Under the pieces are notes generated by a model. The model did not search any database and was not told where the DNA came from. It was given only the letters and a program-made list of their open reading frames with translations. This document shows, piece after piece, positions 7,120 to 16,912 of a DNA stretch of 30,151 nucleotides. The DNA comes from a virus. Numbering within the stretch: position 1 is the stretch's first letter; every line of letters begins with the position of its first letter. The DNA is taken from positions 1-30,151 of the IMG/VR virus record IMGVR_UViG_3300036889_000012; one strand, given 5' to 3'. A program made the position numbers and the translations under genes.

Positions 7120-9332
7120 GGCTGCTTCTCCCAATTCTTCTGGTCGTACTGATCCCCGCCCTTGAATTTCCAGTCCGCATTGTCGTAGTGTTTAACGGTT
7201 CCAACGGGGGGCGCATTGGCTTTTGAAGCGGAGGGCAAGGTCGTATCTGTGGTTCCACTTGGAGGATTTGCGCTAGGGTATCGCGGAGTATATTGCCCCC
7301 CCGTAGCGCCGGATTTTATTCCCTCCCAGATGTAAGCTGGTAATTGACTCAATGAAGGCGTTGGAAGAACGCCAAATCTCTGATCTAGAAGGTCTGAAAT
7401 CTGCTTTTGAATCTTCGGCCCCAGAACTTTCTGCGCGATTACCGCCTTATCCTTTGATGGGTTTGCGTTGACCTGCTGCTCCCATGCTTTAAAGGTTTCC
7501 GCGTATTTCTCCGACAACCGATCAGCCTCTTCTCGTGTTGCTGTTTTCGGAATAGCGAAGGCGTTCGTGAGTATAGACATTCCGGTCTGGTAGTCCTTGT
7601 TCGTCTTGGCTTCATTGATCGTGCTGATTACCTGCGCCTGATCTCTGCTCGTCATTCCTGTAGTGGTACGGACGGTCACTGGGTCAAGAATCTTTCCGGA
7701 GGCAATGTCCATGAGAAAATTGCCCGCGATCTGATCGCTTTTTTGCTGTCTTTCTTGCATCGCTATTTGGCGTCCCTGTATACGCATCTGTTTATTGTAG
7801 CGATCATTTTCATCCCACTTACTTAGGAGATAACTTCTACCGTGTGCGTTTATTTCGGAGTCTGGAATCTGGAATATCTGGGCGCGCGAAAGTTTATCAA
7901 GGTTTGGTTCGTACTTGTCAATAGCCCGTGTATTTTTGTCAGCCTGATTGTGCTCGGATAAGGTTCTCAGACGTTCCTCATCTTCAATCAATTTCTCCGC
8001 CATCACTCGATCCGGATTACCCTTTTCGTCCACTAAATTGTGTTGTTGCAGCCATTGTCCGTCTTTAAGGACATTGCTGCGAGCTTCCCAATTCTCGGTC
8101 CCGTCTGGGTTCTTAAATTCCGGCGCACCGAGAGCGGCATCCTTGATGTTGAGCGCACCGTTAAAGTTTTGCGACTCAGCTTGCTCATTCAAGTGCTTGT
8201 CCATGTCAATCGCATGGTCACGCAGGATGTTCACTTCAGCGGGAGTTATGTTGATCAGGTTCAACGGTCCAGTTGCGCTATGTTGTCCGAATCTTCCATA
8301 CTTTCCAGCCTCCGCATCTTCGTGATACTTCTGACCAAAGGCGTCCGCATCAGCAATTCTCTGCTTTTCGTCTCCTGCAAACTTGGCCATAAACTGCCCG
8401 GTGTCCTTATAGTGCTGCCACGCCTCATCTTCGGTATGGAGTTTCCCATCGTAGATTGTCGGAAAGAGAACTTCCACCCCATCCTCATCACGGCTGGCAG
8501 AATAGACGGTTCCAGTAGTACCTTTCTTAATCGAACCCGTATCAACCTCTGGACGGTTGTACCATTGAAAATTTTTACCAAGTTCCACGAGAGTGGAATA
8601 TCCAGATGTAGACGGTGGGGCTCCCTGAGTACCACCTCCCAACTGCGCAATGGCCTGCTGTCTCTCCATTGGATTGGCGCTGGTAATCGCAGCTTCATTG
8701 ATTTGTTTCTGTGTCGCCTCCTGAAATGCGTCCATGTTGAGTTGCTTTTCGGCGGTGGTCATCAGGCCATTCTTGACCGCATCATCGTACAGACCTTCAA
8801 CGTGGGAATGAATCTGTTGCTCTTGCGCCACAGCGCCGCTGCGGTGCGCTGCTACGAGTTGCGGGAGAAGCGTCTTAATCTGGATAGCGGTGTTTGCGTC
8901 GTTTTCCTGCCCCAGCAAAGTCAGTTGCCTCGCCTGTCCCAGCGTGTCCATGCTCGGCTTCAAGCCCTGAGCGGACATCTGGATTTCTATCGCGGCGGGA
9001 GACTTTCCGAAGTCCTTGACAACCTGATTCAGTTTTCCATTCGGGCCCGTGTACTGGTCTAGAACGTCTTTTACCTGTCCGGAGTTGGTTGTTTTCTTGA
9101 GTTCGATTTGCAACTCGTCGTCGAGCGCCTTCATGTGGTTCTGCGCAGCGATCTCATCGACATGCTTCTGCGCTTCCCGGATGTGCGCTTCGAGATCAAG
9201 TCCCGTGTCCGCAATGTCTCCAGAGGTGTCCGCCAACTGAGCAATATCCTGCCCAGGCTTGCCCGCCTGACGGGGATTTATGTATGGCTTATCGACGGAT
9301 TGAAGATCGGGCACACCGGGAATCTGCGGCAT
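7116..9332 (-). CDS. Internal virion protein (gp15-like position)
   Basis: The 738-residue protein starts at ATG 9332, coupled to the upstream stop by TAATG, and ends overlapping the next gene by ATGA. It is mostly helical and Gln/Lys/Asp-rich (coiled-coil-like stretches around residues 45-80, 140-230 and 420-560). Residues about 257-347 form a distinct module (YNRPEV, then EVLFPTIYDGKLHTEDEAW, HYKDTGQFMAKF) that I recognise as a mobile element of many phage virion proteins, though not by name. Position directly between the gp14-like and gp16-like genes supports an ejection-apparatus role as for T7 gp15. The C-terminus is Pro/Thr/Ser-rich and ends KNWEKQP. Confidence 0.75.
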   Translation of the reverse strand: MPQIPGVPDLQSVDKPYINPRQAGKPGQDIAQLADTSGDIADTGLDLEAHIREAQKHVDEIAAQNHMKALDDELQIELKKTTNSGQVKDVLDQYTGPNGKLNQVVKDFGKSPAAIEIQMSAQGLKPSMDTLGQARQLTLLGQENDANTAIQIKTLLPQLVAAHRSGAVAQEQQIHSHVEGLYDDAVKNGLMTTAEKQLNMDAFQEATQKQINEAAITSANPMERQQAIAQLGGGTQGAPPSTSGYSTLVELGKNFQWYNRPEVDTGSIKKGTTGTVYSASRDEDGVEVLFPTIYDGKLHTEDEAWQHYKDTGQFMAKFAGDEKQRIADADAFGQKYHEDAEAGKYGRFGQHSATGPLNLINITPAEVNILRDHAIDMDKHLNEQAESQNFNGALNIKDAALGAPEFKNPDGTENWEARSNVLKDGQWLQQHNLVDEKGNPDRVMAEKLIEDEERLRTLSEHNQADKNTRAIDKYEPNLDKLSRAQIFQIPDSEINAHGRSYLLSKWDENDRYNKQMRIQGRQIAMQERQQKSDQIAGNFLMDIASGKILDPVTVRTTTGMTSRDQAQVISTINEAKTNKDYQTGMSILTNAFAIPKTATREEADRLSEKYAETFKAWEQQVNANPSKDKAVIAQKVLGPKIQKQISDLLDQRFGVLPTPSLSQLPAYIWEGIKSGATGGQYTPRYPSANPPSGTTDTTLPSASKANAPPVGTVKHYDNADWKFKGGDQYDQKNWEKQP

Positions 9333-9805
9333 TACCAGTCACCCCCTCCGCCGGCAGGTAACGGTGTCGGAGCTTTCGCACCGTAGTAGGCGGTCGATGC
9401 CTTCGTGAGGCCACTCAGGAATGAACCGATTCCGCTCATTGTTCCCGAGAACGCCGCAATCTTCCCGTAGTAGCGTTGCATCGCAGCCTCTTCAGTCCCA
9501 GCCTCTTCGATCTGTACGCTTTCCTTGGCTCCGCGCGCCACCGTTGCTGCCATGATGAGTAGCGGCGACCCTGAAGCAATGTCCACGCCAGCGGCGGCAT
9601 ACCGGCCTGCCTGAGTGCCAACTAAGGAAGAAAACTTTTGCTGATTCGCTTCCACTTGATCCCGCATATTCTCAAGCGTGATGTCGGCGTTGTAGTCGTC
9701 GGCTGCCTTCTGTTTCTGGCCGGACTCATATCCCCCGAATCCGCTCATCACTGAAGAGAGAACACCCACCCCAAAGTTGGCTCCCGATATGGATTGCGGC
9801 GTCAT
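9332..9805 (-). CDS. Internal virion protein B (T7 gp14-like)
   Basis: The 157-residue protein has the usual plan of this family: a short hydrophobic Gly/Ser N-terminus (residues 6-26), a helical Ala/Gln/Asn stretch, the conserved AGRYAAAGVDIASGSPLLIM block at about residues 66-85, another helix with EEAGTEEAAMQRYY, and a Gly/Ser hydrophobic segment before a GGGGDW end. T7 gp14 is an ejection protein that inserts in the outer membrane at the start of infection. It is coupled on both sides (ATGA upstream, TAATG downstream), so it is expressed in step with the neighbouring ejection proteins. Confidence 0.8.
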   Translation of the reverse strand: MTPQSISGANFGVGVLSSVMSGFGGYESGQKQKAADDYNADITLENMRDQVEANQQKFSSLVGTQAGRYAAAGVDIASGSPLLIMAATVARGAKESVQIEEAGTEEAAMQRYYGKIAAFSGTMSGIGSFLSGLTKASTAYYGAKAPTPLPAGGGGDW

Positions 9806-10239
9806 AGCTGTACCTCAAAGATACGCGCGTACATGGAGCAGGTTTCTCCGGAAGGGCCGAACTTCCTCATCGTTCCCTCGTAATCGAACCCAAGATGACG
9901 GAACAGGCGCTCAGAAACTCCCCGAGCGCAGGTAGCCTGAACTCTCTGGAATTCTCCGACGCTCACGAGAAGGGGAAGTTTTGCTCGCATAGCACGCAAG
10001 CACGTCAGGAGATGCTCTCGGAAGAAACGAGTCGGAAGCAGCCACGCTTCGCCACGGTGCCATTGGAGATTCACAATCCCTCCCGCAAAGACTGGTTCCC
10101 CATCGACAATCAGGCAAAGAGAAGAGCTTCCTGAAGTAAAGTAGGAGCGCCGATCAAGCAACGCCGCGAGTGCCGGCGAAACTCCAGCAAGAAGCTTGTC
10201 TAGGTGCTCGGGATTGAGTGCCACTACTTCGTATGTCAT
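9802..10239 (-). CDS. Internal virion protein A-like (T7 gp13 family, GNAT-like fold)
   Basis: The 145 residues show the acetyltransferase-like pattern of the gp13 family: an N-terminal LNPEHLDKLLAGVSPALAALL helix, central strands (CLIVDGEPVFAGGIVNLQWHRGEAWLLPT), a helix with FFREHLLTCLRAM, and a C-terminal VSERLFRHLGFDYEGTMRKFGPSGE that matches the GF-x-E-G segment of GNAT proteins. In T7 this protein assists virion assembly; enzymatic activity is not established. It starts one base after the stop of the tail tubular B gene, and its place before the gp14-like gene matches T7 order exactly. Confidence 0.75.
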   Translation of the reverse strand: MTYEVVALNPEHLDKLLAGVSPALAALLDRRSYFTSGSSSLCLIVDGEPVFAGGIVNLQWHRGEAWLLPTRFFREHLLTCLRAMRAKLPLLVSVGEFQRVQATCARGVSERLFRHLGFDYEGTMRKFGPSGETCSMYARIFEVQL

Positions 10240-10240
10240 A

Positions 10241-13200
10241 TCAATCCTGATTCGCGGAATCGCGCCAAACCAGACCTCGCAAAGTGAACGGCAGGGGATC
10301 GCTCTGGGTCACATAAAACGTCGATTCGTCGCTCCAGTCGTCGTCCATATCGCGCGTCAATTCAAGTGTACTCATTGCCGGAGGTTGCAACATTGTTCCC
10401 GGCCCGTAAGTGATGTCGTACATGTGGGCAGGATCGGTCCCGTACTCCCCCCCCATCGACTGATACACACTCAGCGTAACCCGATTGAGCTTTTGCTTCA
10501 TACCCCGCGTCGTAGATCCCTGCGCGGACATCACAGGATTTGTCGGTCGAATCGTTATCTGGTAGGGAATCCCGATGGTGATGAGGTTGGAGAAGTAGGG
10601 AAACACTACCGTATCCGAGGTCACTATCGTCGGCTGAAGAATCACTGCACCGTCGCCCACCGCCACAACCTGTTGACCGAGAAGGTAGCTCATCCCAGTC
10701 ACCTGATTGGTCACCTCCCGGACCGTTCCACCGCCCGTATAGACGCCAAACAAAGTTGAGTCCATTCCAACCAACTGGAATTCGTTTAGAACTGCATTGA
10801 CCACCGTGTAGGCTTGAGTCGCATCCTGATTGATTTGCGTCATGCCTTCTACGCCCGATATCTGCACCGTCATTCCGTCTGTAAAACTGTGACCGGGAGC
10901 CTGGACCTCAACAGGAGTTCCATTGTTGATTCCCGTGATGGCCACAGGTGGCAATCCTTGCCACTGCTGACCACAGTTCACAAAGAAGGCATTCGAGAGT
11001 TGACCGAACAATTCTTGCGGCATGAAGTATTCGACGTACCGCATTGTCACGCCATTGATGGTCCGGTTGACGACAACGGAGATTTGATCCTCTATATTCG
11101 CTCCGCTGATGACCGCAACAGATTCAATGCTTCCCCCTTGGGTTTGCATATTTATGCGGAACCACGCATACACCTGATCCTGCGTGTTAAAGACAAGTCC
11201 GATCATTTGCCCATCATTGCGCACGGCCCAGAAAATCGGATAAGGCTCCGCCTGAAACGCGGTCTGTGCGATGCCGGATTGAGCCGAGGACGGACCTAGA
11301 GTTATGTTGCGGTTGAGGCGTGTCAGGTCGAAGTTGTCCCACTGGTTAGACACGAAGTTGAAGACCAAGAATGTCACGATTCTGGTGGACCGAGAGACGA
11401 AAATTGCTGATCCATTCACCAGTTGCGGCTGCAAGGGACTGACCCCGAGGTTGCTTTGCAGGGCCGCATTTACATTGGTTTGGCTCAGGGACGATCCGTT
11501 CGATCCCTCCACAACCCACACGCCTCCAGCACTGCCGATCAATAGAGCGTTGGGGGTTCCAATCATGCTGAGGAGTTGGTTTAGTTTGTTCGCAACCAAG
11601 GTGTATTGGAAAGCGTAATCGTCTTCGTTGGGATCGCAGATGAAATCGTAGTAATCATCTTGAACACTGCCATTGATCTGCACGGGATTGTTGTCGCTTC
11701 CTCCGATGGTCAAGCGCTCTTGGTAGAGAGTTCCGCAAGCTGGATAGTCTCCCGCCGCTGCGAAGAATGGAAAGACCGCGACTGCAAATCCACCGCTCAC
11801 ATAGGCTAAGTATCCGGTGGTATCGACTAGATTCCCGGTGTTGGCGTCAAGAAGGTCGAAAGAGCAAGTCCCGTCGCCATTGTTCACAAAACTATCGACG
11901 TAAAATTCCCCTTGATTAAGTTCGACCATCCCGCCGATGAGATTCATGTAGATTCGCTGATTGTTGCTAAAAACTGTAGTGGTCGCCGCAATCGTAACGA
12001 CACCAGGGTTTGCCTTCGTGATCCCGGTGATCGACTGTCCGAGGCCGTTGTATCCGGTCTTCACAACGTCCAAAGTTCCGCGATATGTGGAACCATTGCC
12101 TAATGTTCCGGGGAGCGCTGGTGCATACTGCCATGAATTAGCGGCGAGTCTTTTAATCTGCGCCGGCGGATAGTTGGGATGGAAGACCCACAACACGTCC
12201 GCGCTTTGCGTTGAGCAATCGAGAGCGAATAGGTCGGCCTCGGCATACGGCGTGGTTAGCTCAATCGGCGGTTCCGCGAGGCTGGTTCCGTCTTCCCAAA
12301 ACGCCGAGTTCCACGACAGTCCTGTCGCTCCAAAAACTAGAGGGAATTCATCGAATTGGTTGTTTGCGGTACATTCTGCTATCCAGTTTTGCGTGTTCCA
12401 TCCCAGGGGGGCGTAGACAAGAGAAGGTACTGCGATCCACGGAGCCGCATAATAAAGAGCATTCGGAGTTACCGTCCAACCCGATAAAAGAACCTGGTTG
12501 CTCGTCGAAGCATTCAGTTCCGATAAAGCTCTAATTGCAGTCTCAATCAGGTTTGCAGCGTTGTTCGCTGCCGTTGTTTTAGCCAGCGCGATATTGATGC
12601 CTTGGTTTGGCGAACTCCCGGTAATCGTGACGCTAAGAACATCAGAAGTATTGGTCGTGAAAGTAATTGGAACTGTCTGAGCATTAGCCGTTCCGTAGGG
12701 CGCCGCGATGTAGAGTCCCTTGCGGTTTGGAGTCTGCCCTATGAAAGCAAAGAATGGACCCACCAGTGACAGGTTTGCAGCGACATACGCAGTCGCCGGA
12801 TCATAGTTGAGGGCAGTGGGAAGAGTGACCGCCAGCCCCAAAGACCATGATCCTTCGCTCGCCCCTTCCCAGATACGGATAAGTCCCGCTGAGAGTTCGA
12901 GGATCGCCCCCTGAATTGTCGAAAACTGGAACGGGACGAGACGACTTTTTCCGCTCGAACCCGTCATCATGCTCTCGCTTGCGATAGTCTGCGAGTTGTT
13001 TACTATGTAGGTTCCCGTATAGCCAAGCCCCGAACCCAGAGCAGTGATGACGGTTCCCGCGGCGATGCCTGTTCCGTAGAGCGTCTGCCCAACACGGAGG
13101 CTCCCCTGCGCTACGGCTGTCACGGTGAGGGTCGTAGTGGCGATTGATCCGGTGAACATAGAACCGCCGCGGGCGGAAACCCCAGCGAAGTAGGTTCCGG

Positions 13201-13360
13201 GCATCTTCTTGGCACCGCCCTCGACGAGCGGTACGGCGTTTTCTAAAATTTTGCAGGCAGAATTATACTTGGCGATGTCATCTCGGAAGTCTACGAGAGG
13301 ACTGCACTCCCCGGTGTTAAATGATTGACGTACAACGGCTAGCTTTCCACCACTAGGCAT
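10241..13360 (-). CDS. Tail tubular protein B (T7 gp12-like) with inserted beta modules
   Basis: The N-terminus is diagnostic: [21 protein letters not shown] (21 with the Q counted separately), then [21 protein letters not shown] at about residues 36-58. In typical homologues this runs straight on to RLVPFQFST; here a 65-residue Gly/Thr module (about 69-133, [20 protein letters not shown]) is inserted before it. Two further beta modules of the kind annotated as E1-FCCH-like occur at about 444-524 and 806-881. The protein forms the nozzle of the short tail, together with the gp11-like adaptor. It has 1,039 residues, longer than T7 gp12 (about 794), which the insertions explain. The start ATG 13360 has AGGAG upstream. 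Confidence 0.85.
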   Translation of the reverse strand: MPSGGKLAVVRQSFNTGECSPLVDFRDDIAKYNSACKILENAVPLVEGGAKKMPGTYFAGVSARGGSMFTGSIATTTLTVTAVAQGSLRVGQTLYGTGIAAGTVITALGSGLGYTGTYIVNNSQTIASESMMTGSSGKSRLVPFQFSTIQGAILELSAGLIRIWEGASEGSWSLGLAVTLPTALNYDPATAYVAANLSLVGPFFAFIGQTPNRKGLYIAAPYGTANAQTVPITFTTNTSDVLSVTITGSSPNQGINIALAKTTAANNAANLIETAIRALSELNASTSNQVLLSGWTVTPNALYYAAPWIAVPSLVYAPLGWNTQNWIAECTANNQFDEFPLVFGATGLSWNSAFWEDGTSLAEPPIELTTPYAEADLFALDCSTQSADVLWVFHPNYPPAQIKRLAANSWQYAPALPGTLGNGSTYRGTLDVVKTGYNGLGQSITGITKANPGVVTIAATTTVFSNNQRIYMNLIGGMVELNQGEFYVDSFVNNGDGTCSFDLLDANTGNLVDTTGYLAYVSGGFAVAVFPFFAAAGDYPACGTLYQERLTIGGSDNNPVQINGSVQDDYYDFICDPNEDDYAFQYTLVANKLNQLLSMIGTPNALLIGSAGGVWVVEGSNGSSLSQTNVNAALQSNLGVSPLQPQLVNGSAIFVSRSTRIVTFLVFNFVSNQWDNFDLTRLNRNITLGPSSAQSGIAQTAFQAEPYPIFWAVRNDGQMIGLVFNTQDQVYAWFRINMQTQGGSIESVAVISGANIEDQISVVVNRTINGVTMRYVEYFMPQELFGQLSNAFFVNCGQQWQGLPPVAITGINNGTPVEVQAPGHSFTDGMTVQISGVEGMTQINQDATQAYTVVNAVLNEFQLVGMDSTLFGVYTGGGTVREVTNQVTGMSYLLGQQVVAVGDGAVILQPTIVTSDTVVFPYFSNLITIGIPYQITIRPTNPVMSAQGSTTRGMKQKLNRVTLSVYQSMGGEYGTDPAHMYDITYGPGTMLQPPAMSTLELTRDMDDDWSDESTFYVTQSDPLPFTLRGLVWRDSANQD

Positions 13361-13393
13361 AGACTCTCCTATTTACATTATTATTTATTCCTG

Positions 13394-14140
13394 CTACCAG
13401 CGGAAATAGCGGCCGGCGTCTACCCAGGATGTGCTCCCGGCTTCGTCTTCGCTGAAATCGAGGCATTCGTTCTGGGCCTCGGCAGAATTCAAGCTGTCTT
13501 TGTACATCTGCTGCATCAGTTCAAACTTCGATTTGTCCTCCGTGACGCCGATCGACAACTCCATCGCCAATCGATTACAGAGGCAGTTCACGAATCCTGG
13601 CATCAGTTGTGTGTAATCGGAGATCAGTCGGATGTAGTTAATCATCGCCGGACCCCGGAAACCCATGTAATCCGTGAGCGCGTACCTCCCCGCAGGAAAG
13701 GGCAAGGAATACGGTGTCGGCGGGCATGTGATCGGCGACGACCAGCCAGCGGTAAGAGTCTCGATGACGTAAGGAGTGTCGTAGGGCCAGAACGGAGGAT
13801 CTTCCCGCCTATACCATCCTTCGCCCTCTGGACCCCAGAGCCAGGCGAAGTGGTGTCTGTCCCTGGGGCGCTTGTGCGGGCGCACGAATCGGAGGAGGTC
13901 AGAGGGTAGAGCCCATGCAGCCTTGTAGGAATAGAGGGGGATGACTGGGCTTAGCTCAAGCTGGACTCGAGTCTTGGCGAATTTCCAGTCGCGCTCCGCC
14001 ATTACCTCTCCAAACACGAAATCCCAAACCGCGAGACACTTAACGGCATTGGGGGAATTCTCGTTGACATTTGTAATTTGCCCACGAGCTCCTATTCTCC
14101 CCAGTGCAACATTACATATGCTGGTTTGTGAATAATTCAC
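13394..14140 (-). CDS. Tail tubular protein A / adaptor (T7 gp11-like)
   Basis: The start is GTG 14140, supported by GGAGG four to five bases upstream. The SD and start lie inside the last 29 bases of the HNH gene, so the two overlap. The 248 residues show the adaptor pattern: a helical start SICNVALGRIGARGQITNVNE, then NAVKCLAVWDFVFGEVMAERDWKFAKTR and the PSDLLRFVRP segment (ALPSDLLR near residue 76), and a C-terminal helix pair with FVNCLCNRLAMELS. The gene links portal to nozzle. The order gp11-gp12-gp13 is conserved. Confidence 0.85.
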   Translation of the reverse strand: MNYSQTSICNVALGRIGARGQITNVNENSPNAVKCLAVWDFVFGEVMAERDWKFAKTRVQLELSPVIPLYSYKAAWALPSDLLRFVRPHKRPRDRHHFAWLWGPEGEGWYRREDPPFWPYDTPYVIETLTAGWSSPITCPPTPYSLPFPAGRYALTDYMGFRGPAMINYIRLISDYTQLMPGFVNCLCNRLAMELSIGVTEDKSKFELMQQMYKDSLNSAEAQNECLDFSEDEAGSTSWVDAGRYFRW

Positions 14141-14633
14141 GCTTCCTCCGTCGCATCTGGTGAAGGCTTATGAACTGGCAGTTCATGCAAAGGATACGGA
14201 ATCCGGAAGGGAATCCTTCTCTCTTTAGCCACTGGTAGAAATTTAGTCCCGCGTTGAGCCTGATACTTTTTCTATGTGCGTTTCCTCCTCCATCAATGTG
14301 ATCCACACTTAAACATGGAATCCTGTCCTCGTTGCACAACGCACACTTCATCGTACCGTGGCTATACTTTTCTACCACTAACGTCTTCAGTTTAACCTTG
14401 TGCCGCCGAGAATTCTCTTCAACACGAGACTTCTTGACTGGATCAGCACGATTGGCCCGATCTCTAACTCGGGCTTTTTCGCGAAGTTCCTCAAGATGTT
14501 TTTCTTTATAGGTTTGGATGTAACCGAGAAATCTTTCGCGGACTTCAGGACGCTTTCTATACTCTCGCTGATAGTCTCTCGCGTATGCCCTAGCAGCATC
14601 TTTCTGGGATTCAGATTTATCGCCGTAGTTCAA
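14112..14633 (-). CDS. HNH homing-type endonuclease
   Basis: The 173 residues have a very basic helical N-terminus with repeated R/K-rich units (about 10-85) and a C-terminal HNH zinc finger: C97-x2-C100, the VDHIDGGG core at 110-117 (D111, H112), and C149-x2-C152. The LNFYQWLKREGFPSGFRIL segment is typical of free-standing phage HNH nucleases. The start is TTG 14633 with TAGGGGG upstream, which contains the previous gene's stop. The gene interrupts the usual capsid-to-tail order and overlaps the gp11-like gene by 29 bases, as expected for a mobile homing gene that supplies the neighbour's RBS. No in-frame ATG precedes the zinc finger. Confidence 0.8.
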   Translation of the reverse strand: MNYGDKSESQKDAARAYARDYQREYRKRPEVRERFLGYIQTYKEKHLEELREKARVRDRANRADPVKKSRVEENSRRHKVKLKTLVVEKYSHGTMKCALCNEDRIPCLSVDHIDGGGNAHRKSIRLNAGLNFYQWLKREGFPSGFRILCMNCQFISLHQMRRRKRELFTNQHM

Positions 14634-14641
14634 CCTGCCCC

Positions 14642-15082
14642 CTACGCCGGGACAGTTGCAGTCTCGGCAGTATTCCTGTGACTCTTGTTGTGGACTCTAA
14701 TGGCGTACAGGTTCGGAAGAACCTCACCGCATGTTTTGCAGGTGAATGTCTTGCCCTTCTTCTTCCCCCGTTTTTCGATCACAACCGACTCGTCAGAAAC
14801 CACTTCCTCGACGGCCTCAGTCTTGTGAACAGACCGGGTGTGAGTTCCAAGATCATTCAGAGATTCGAAAGGCTTCTGGCATTGCTTGCAGATGAAACCG
14901 CCGGGAGCGGGACTAACTCCAGTTCCGGTCATCGTTCGGTCGAACTCGAAAACGTAAATATTCCCGATCTTCATAACAGCAAGAGTACCGTCGTGCTCGA
15001 TCTCATAAGTCTCGCCGGGATAGAACGAGAAACACTTCGGACTATCCCATGCGAGAGAGATGCATTTGGCTTGCACCTTCAT
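14642..15082 (-). CDS. Protein with two C2H2 zinc fingers, between capsid and tail genes
   Basis: I start at ATG 15082 (ATGA overlap with the previous stop, GGTGGGG upstream); an in-frame ATG at 15112 would overlap by 34 bases. The 146 residues comprise an N-terminal small beta domain (about 15-50, with [12 protein letters not shown] and [12 protein letters not shown] strands), a Pro/Gly linker, zinc finger 1 (C65-x2-C68-x12-H81-x4-H86), an acidic then basic linker (KRGKKKGK at 104-111) and zinc finger 2 (C115-x2-C118-x12-H131-x3-H135). Both fingers keep all ligands and the classic spacing. DNA or protein binding is inferred from the fold. Its place in the virion operon suggests a virion component or a late regulator; neither is established. 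Confidence 0.75.
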   Translation of the reverse strand: MKVQAKCISLAWDSPKCFSFYPGETYEIEHDGTLAVMKIGNIYVFEFDRTMTGTGVSPAPGGFICKQCQKPFESLNDLGTHTRSVHKTEAVEEVVSDESVVIEKRGKKKGKTFTCKTCGEVLPNLYAIRVHNKSHRNTAETATVPA

Positions 15083-15837
15083 TGTTCCCCACCTGTCTTG
15101 GGTCCAAACCATGAGGTCAGGTATCCCGTTGTCGCTGCGCCGCCGGCATTGGCCGCATACCAGCGCAGAAACTCCAGAATGGACGCTCCGTTGACGGGAA
15201 TGAAGTAATGCGCTCCATTCACCCCCAACTGCGCCGCACTCAAGGTTCTCGCCGCGATGATGTTGGTTGCGGTGCCAATGAGTGCGCCCGTCGCCGATGA
15301 CGTGAGAACAGAGAAGGCGATGCTGGTCGTCGCGACCGTCAACATGGGCGCCGTGATGACCAGGTGAATCCCCATCTCAACCCCGCCATCCCCAACGACT
15401 TCAGGCGGGAAGGTGTAACCCTTCTCCGCGTAGGACGGGAACTGCGGAAGCCACGGGTAACTTGCCCCCGTATTCGGTGCCCCGAAGTCGAGTTCGTTGT
15501 TCGAGTACTGCGCGCTTCCCGTCAGAGCATCGCCTAGCGTGTTCGGTCCAAACGTCATGGCAGTGCCGCCGGAGACGGTTTGCGAGATGTTGACGATGTA
15601 GGTTGTGCCTCCACCAAGACCGATGCCGGTCCCGAGGGCGGTAATGAAGGTTCCGGCAGTGACTCCGGGACCATTCACACTCTGCCCAACCACGATCTGA
15701 CCGGTGGTCAAGGTCGTGACAGTAAGGGTGGTTCCGGAGATGGCGCAACTGGAAGCTGCGTTGATTGTCGAAGTGATCGGACCGGAGACGGAGGTTCCGG
15801 AGCCGTGCAACATTGCAACTGCATCTGTGACTGGCAT
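15079..15837 (-). CDS. Capsid cement/decoration-like protein
   Basis: The gene follows the major capsid gene directly, with AAGGAGG before its ATG. The 252-residue product has an N-terminal Gly/Thr beta module at about residues 33-97 ([20 protein letters not shown]) and a C-terminal jelly-roll-like domain with [18 protein letters not shown] and [19 protein letters not shown]. Order and size fit the cement protein of BPP-1-type phages (Bbp16-like), but I assign that only by position and overall pattern. The N-terminal module closely resembles one in the gp12-like tail protein. The stop overlaps the zinc-finger gene. Confidence 0.6.
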   Translation of the reverse strand: MPVTDAVAMLHGSGTSVSGPITSTINAASSCAISGTTLTVTTLTTGQIVVGQSVNGPGVTAGTFITALGTGIGLGGGTTYIVNISQTVSGGTAMTFGPNTLGDALTGSAQYSNNELDFGAPNTGASYPWLPQFPSYAEKGYTFPPEVVGDGGVEMGIHLVITAPMLTVATTSIAFSVLTSSATGALIGTATNIIAARTLSAAQLGVNGAHYFIPVNGASILEFLRWYAANAGGAATTGYLTSWFGPKTGGEQ

Positions 15838-15847
15838 GTGTCCCTCC

Positions 15848-16894
15848 TTAGCTCAGGACCGTTTCGGTTGAGAGAATCTTTTCGGCGACGTAGATCGGAA
15901 TGTTCTGGAACTTGGTCACCGACCGTCCAAACACATCCGTCTCATTGGCGTTGAAATTGGTGTAGGCGTTGAGCTTCTGCGATACCGCGCGGATGTCGAT
16001 TTGCGTCTTCAGCGCGCGGTTGACCAGAATCACCGTGCCGGAGCCCTCACCGCCCCGTGGCAGTTGATTCTTGGCCGCGATAAAGACGTTCTCGTCGAAG
16101 TTGTTTGCGGAAAGGATCGTCGGATTGATGTTCGCGATGCGCTGCACGGCACGTTCATCAGCGATCTGGATTCCCATATACCAGGTCAGCAAAGTGCCGA
16201 GAACCTCGTACATGGCATTTATTCCTATCGTTCCGAGCGAACTAGCGAGTTGCTTGGTGTACTGCCCAAGGTCTTCCACACTCAAGCCAGCGGGCGTATT
16301 GGGAGGATAAATCCCGTACACCGAGTCGTCGCCGAACTCGATCATCCATGCGCTTGTAACAGAGCCATTGGTAGCGCCGCCCTTCCACACGTTCGGCTGC
16401 CAGCTCGTGTCTCCGTTTGGGTAGGATGCAGTGGTGTTGAAGCGGGTAGCCAGGCCATTGAATGCTCCGGGGTTGGTCGCCAGGTTTCCGTAAATCAGGG
16501 TGGACTCCATCAATTGAAACAGTCCCTCTACGTGGTTCATGTCCTGGTCCGCTCGCCATGCGTTCGGATCGTTCTGGATCATCCAGAGAGCCTTGTCCAC
16601 TTCGCTTCGATCCTCGAAAAGAGCGATGGGGTCGTTGATGGGAGTGTTCTTCGATGTCGTCGGCTTGATTCCCTCGTTCCAGCGGCGCGTCGAGGCCGTG
16701 GGAAGAGAATCGGTGCGGACGGCAATGTTCGAAAGGATGTTGTTTGAGGGTTTGAGTGGCATCATCCTGACCAGCGGTGTCATGCGGTCAAGGATGCGTG
16801 TGGGGAGAACGAATCTCGCCCCTGCATCGGCGGACGAATAATTCGCCACGATGTCGGTAAACGTGGAATATCCCAGTTGGGAAATATCGGCCAT
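15848..16894 (-). CDS. Major capsid protein (HK97-fold, BPP-1-like)
   Basis: The 348-residue protein lies directly downstream of the scaffold gene and has the length and pattern of podovirus major capsid proteins: an N-terminal arm with [15 protein letters not shown], a [22 protein letters not shown] segment near residues 92-113, then [32 protein letters not shown], and a C-terminal A-domain-like [27 protein letters not shown] stands before ATG 16894, as expected for a strongly expressed gene. It forms the capsid shell. Alternatives are unlikely given scaffold before it and cement after it. Confidence 0.85.
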   Translation of the reverse strand: MADISQLGYSTFTDIVANYSSADAGARFVLPTRILDRMTPLVRMMPLKPSNNILSNIAVRTDSLPTASTRRWNEGIKPTTSKNTPINDPIALFEDRSEVDKALWMIQNDPNAWRADQDMNHVEGLFQLMESTLIYGNLATNPGAFNGLATRFNTTASYPNGDTSWQPNVWKGGATNGSVTSAWMIEFGDDSVYGIYPPNTPAGLSVEDLGQYTKQLASSLGTIGINAMYEVLGTLLTWYMGIQIADERAVQRIANINPTILSANNFDENVFIAAKNQLPRGGEGSGTVILVNRALKTQIDIRAVSQKLNAYTNFNANETDVFGRSVTKFQNIPIYVAEKILSTETVLS

Positions 16895-16912
16895 GTCGAG
16901 CCTCCTTTAGGC

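Noticed and set aside
8040-9062. 340-residue plus-strand ORF
   Set aside because: It is antisense to the gp15-like gene and has no coding features or RBS.
3631-9332. Lytic transglycosylase domain in the large ejection proteins
   Set aside because: No E-S-x-F / G-L-x-Q type motif could be found in either protein.
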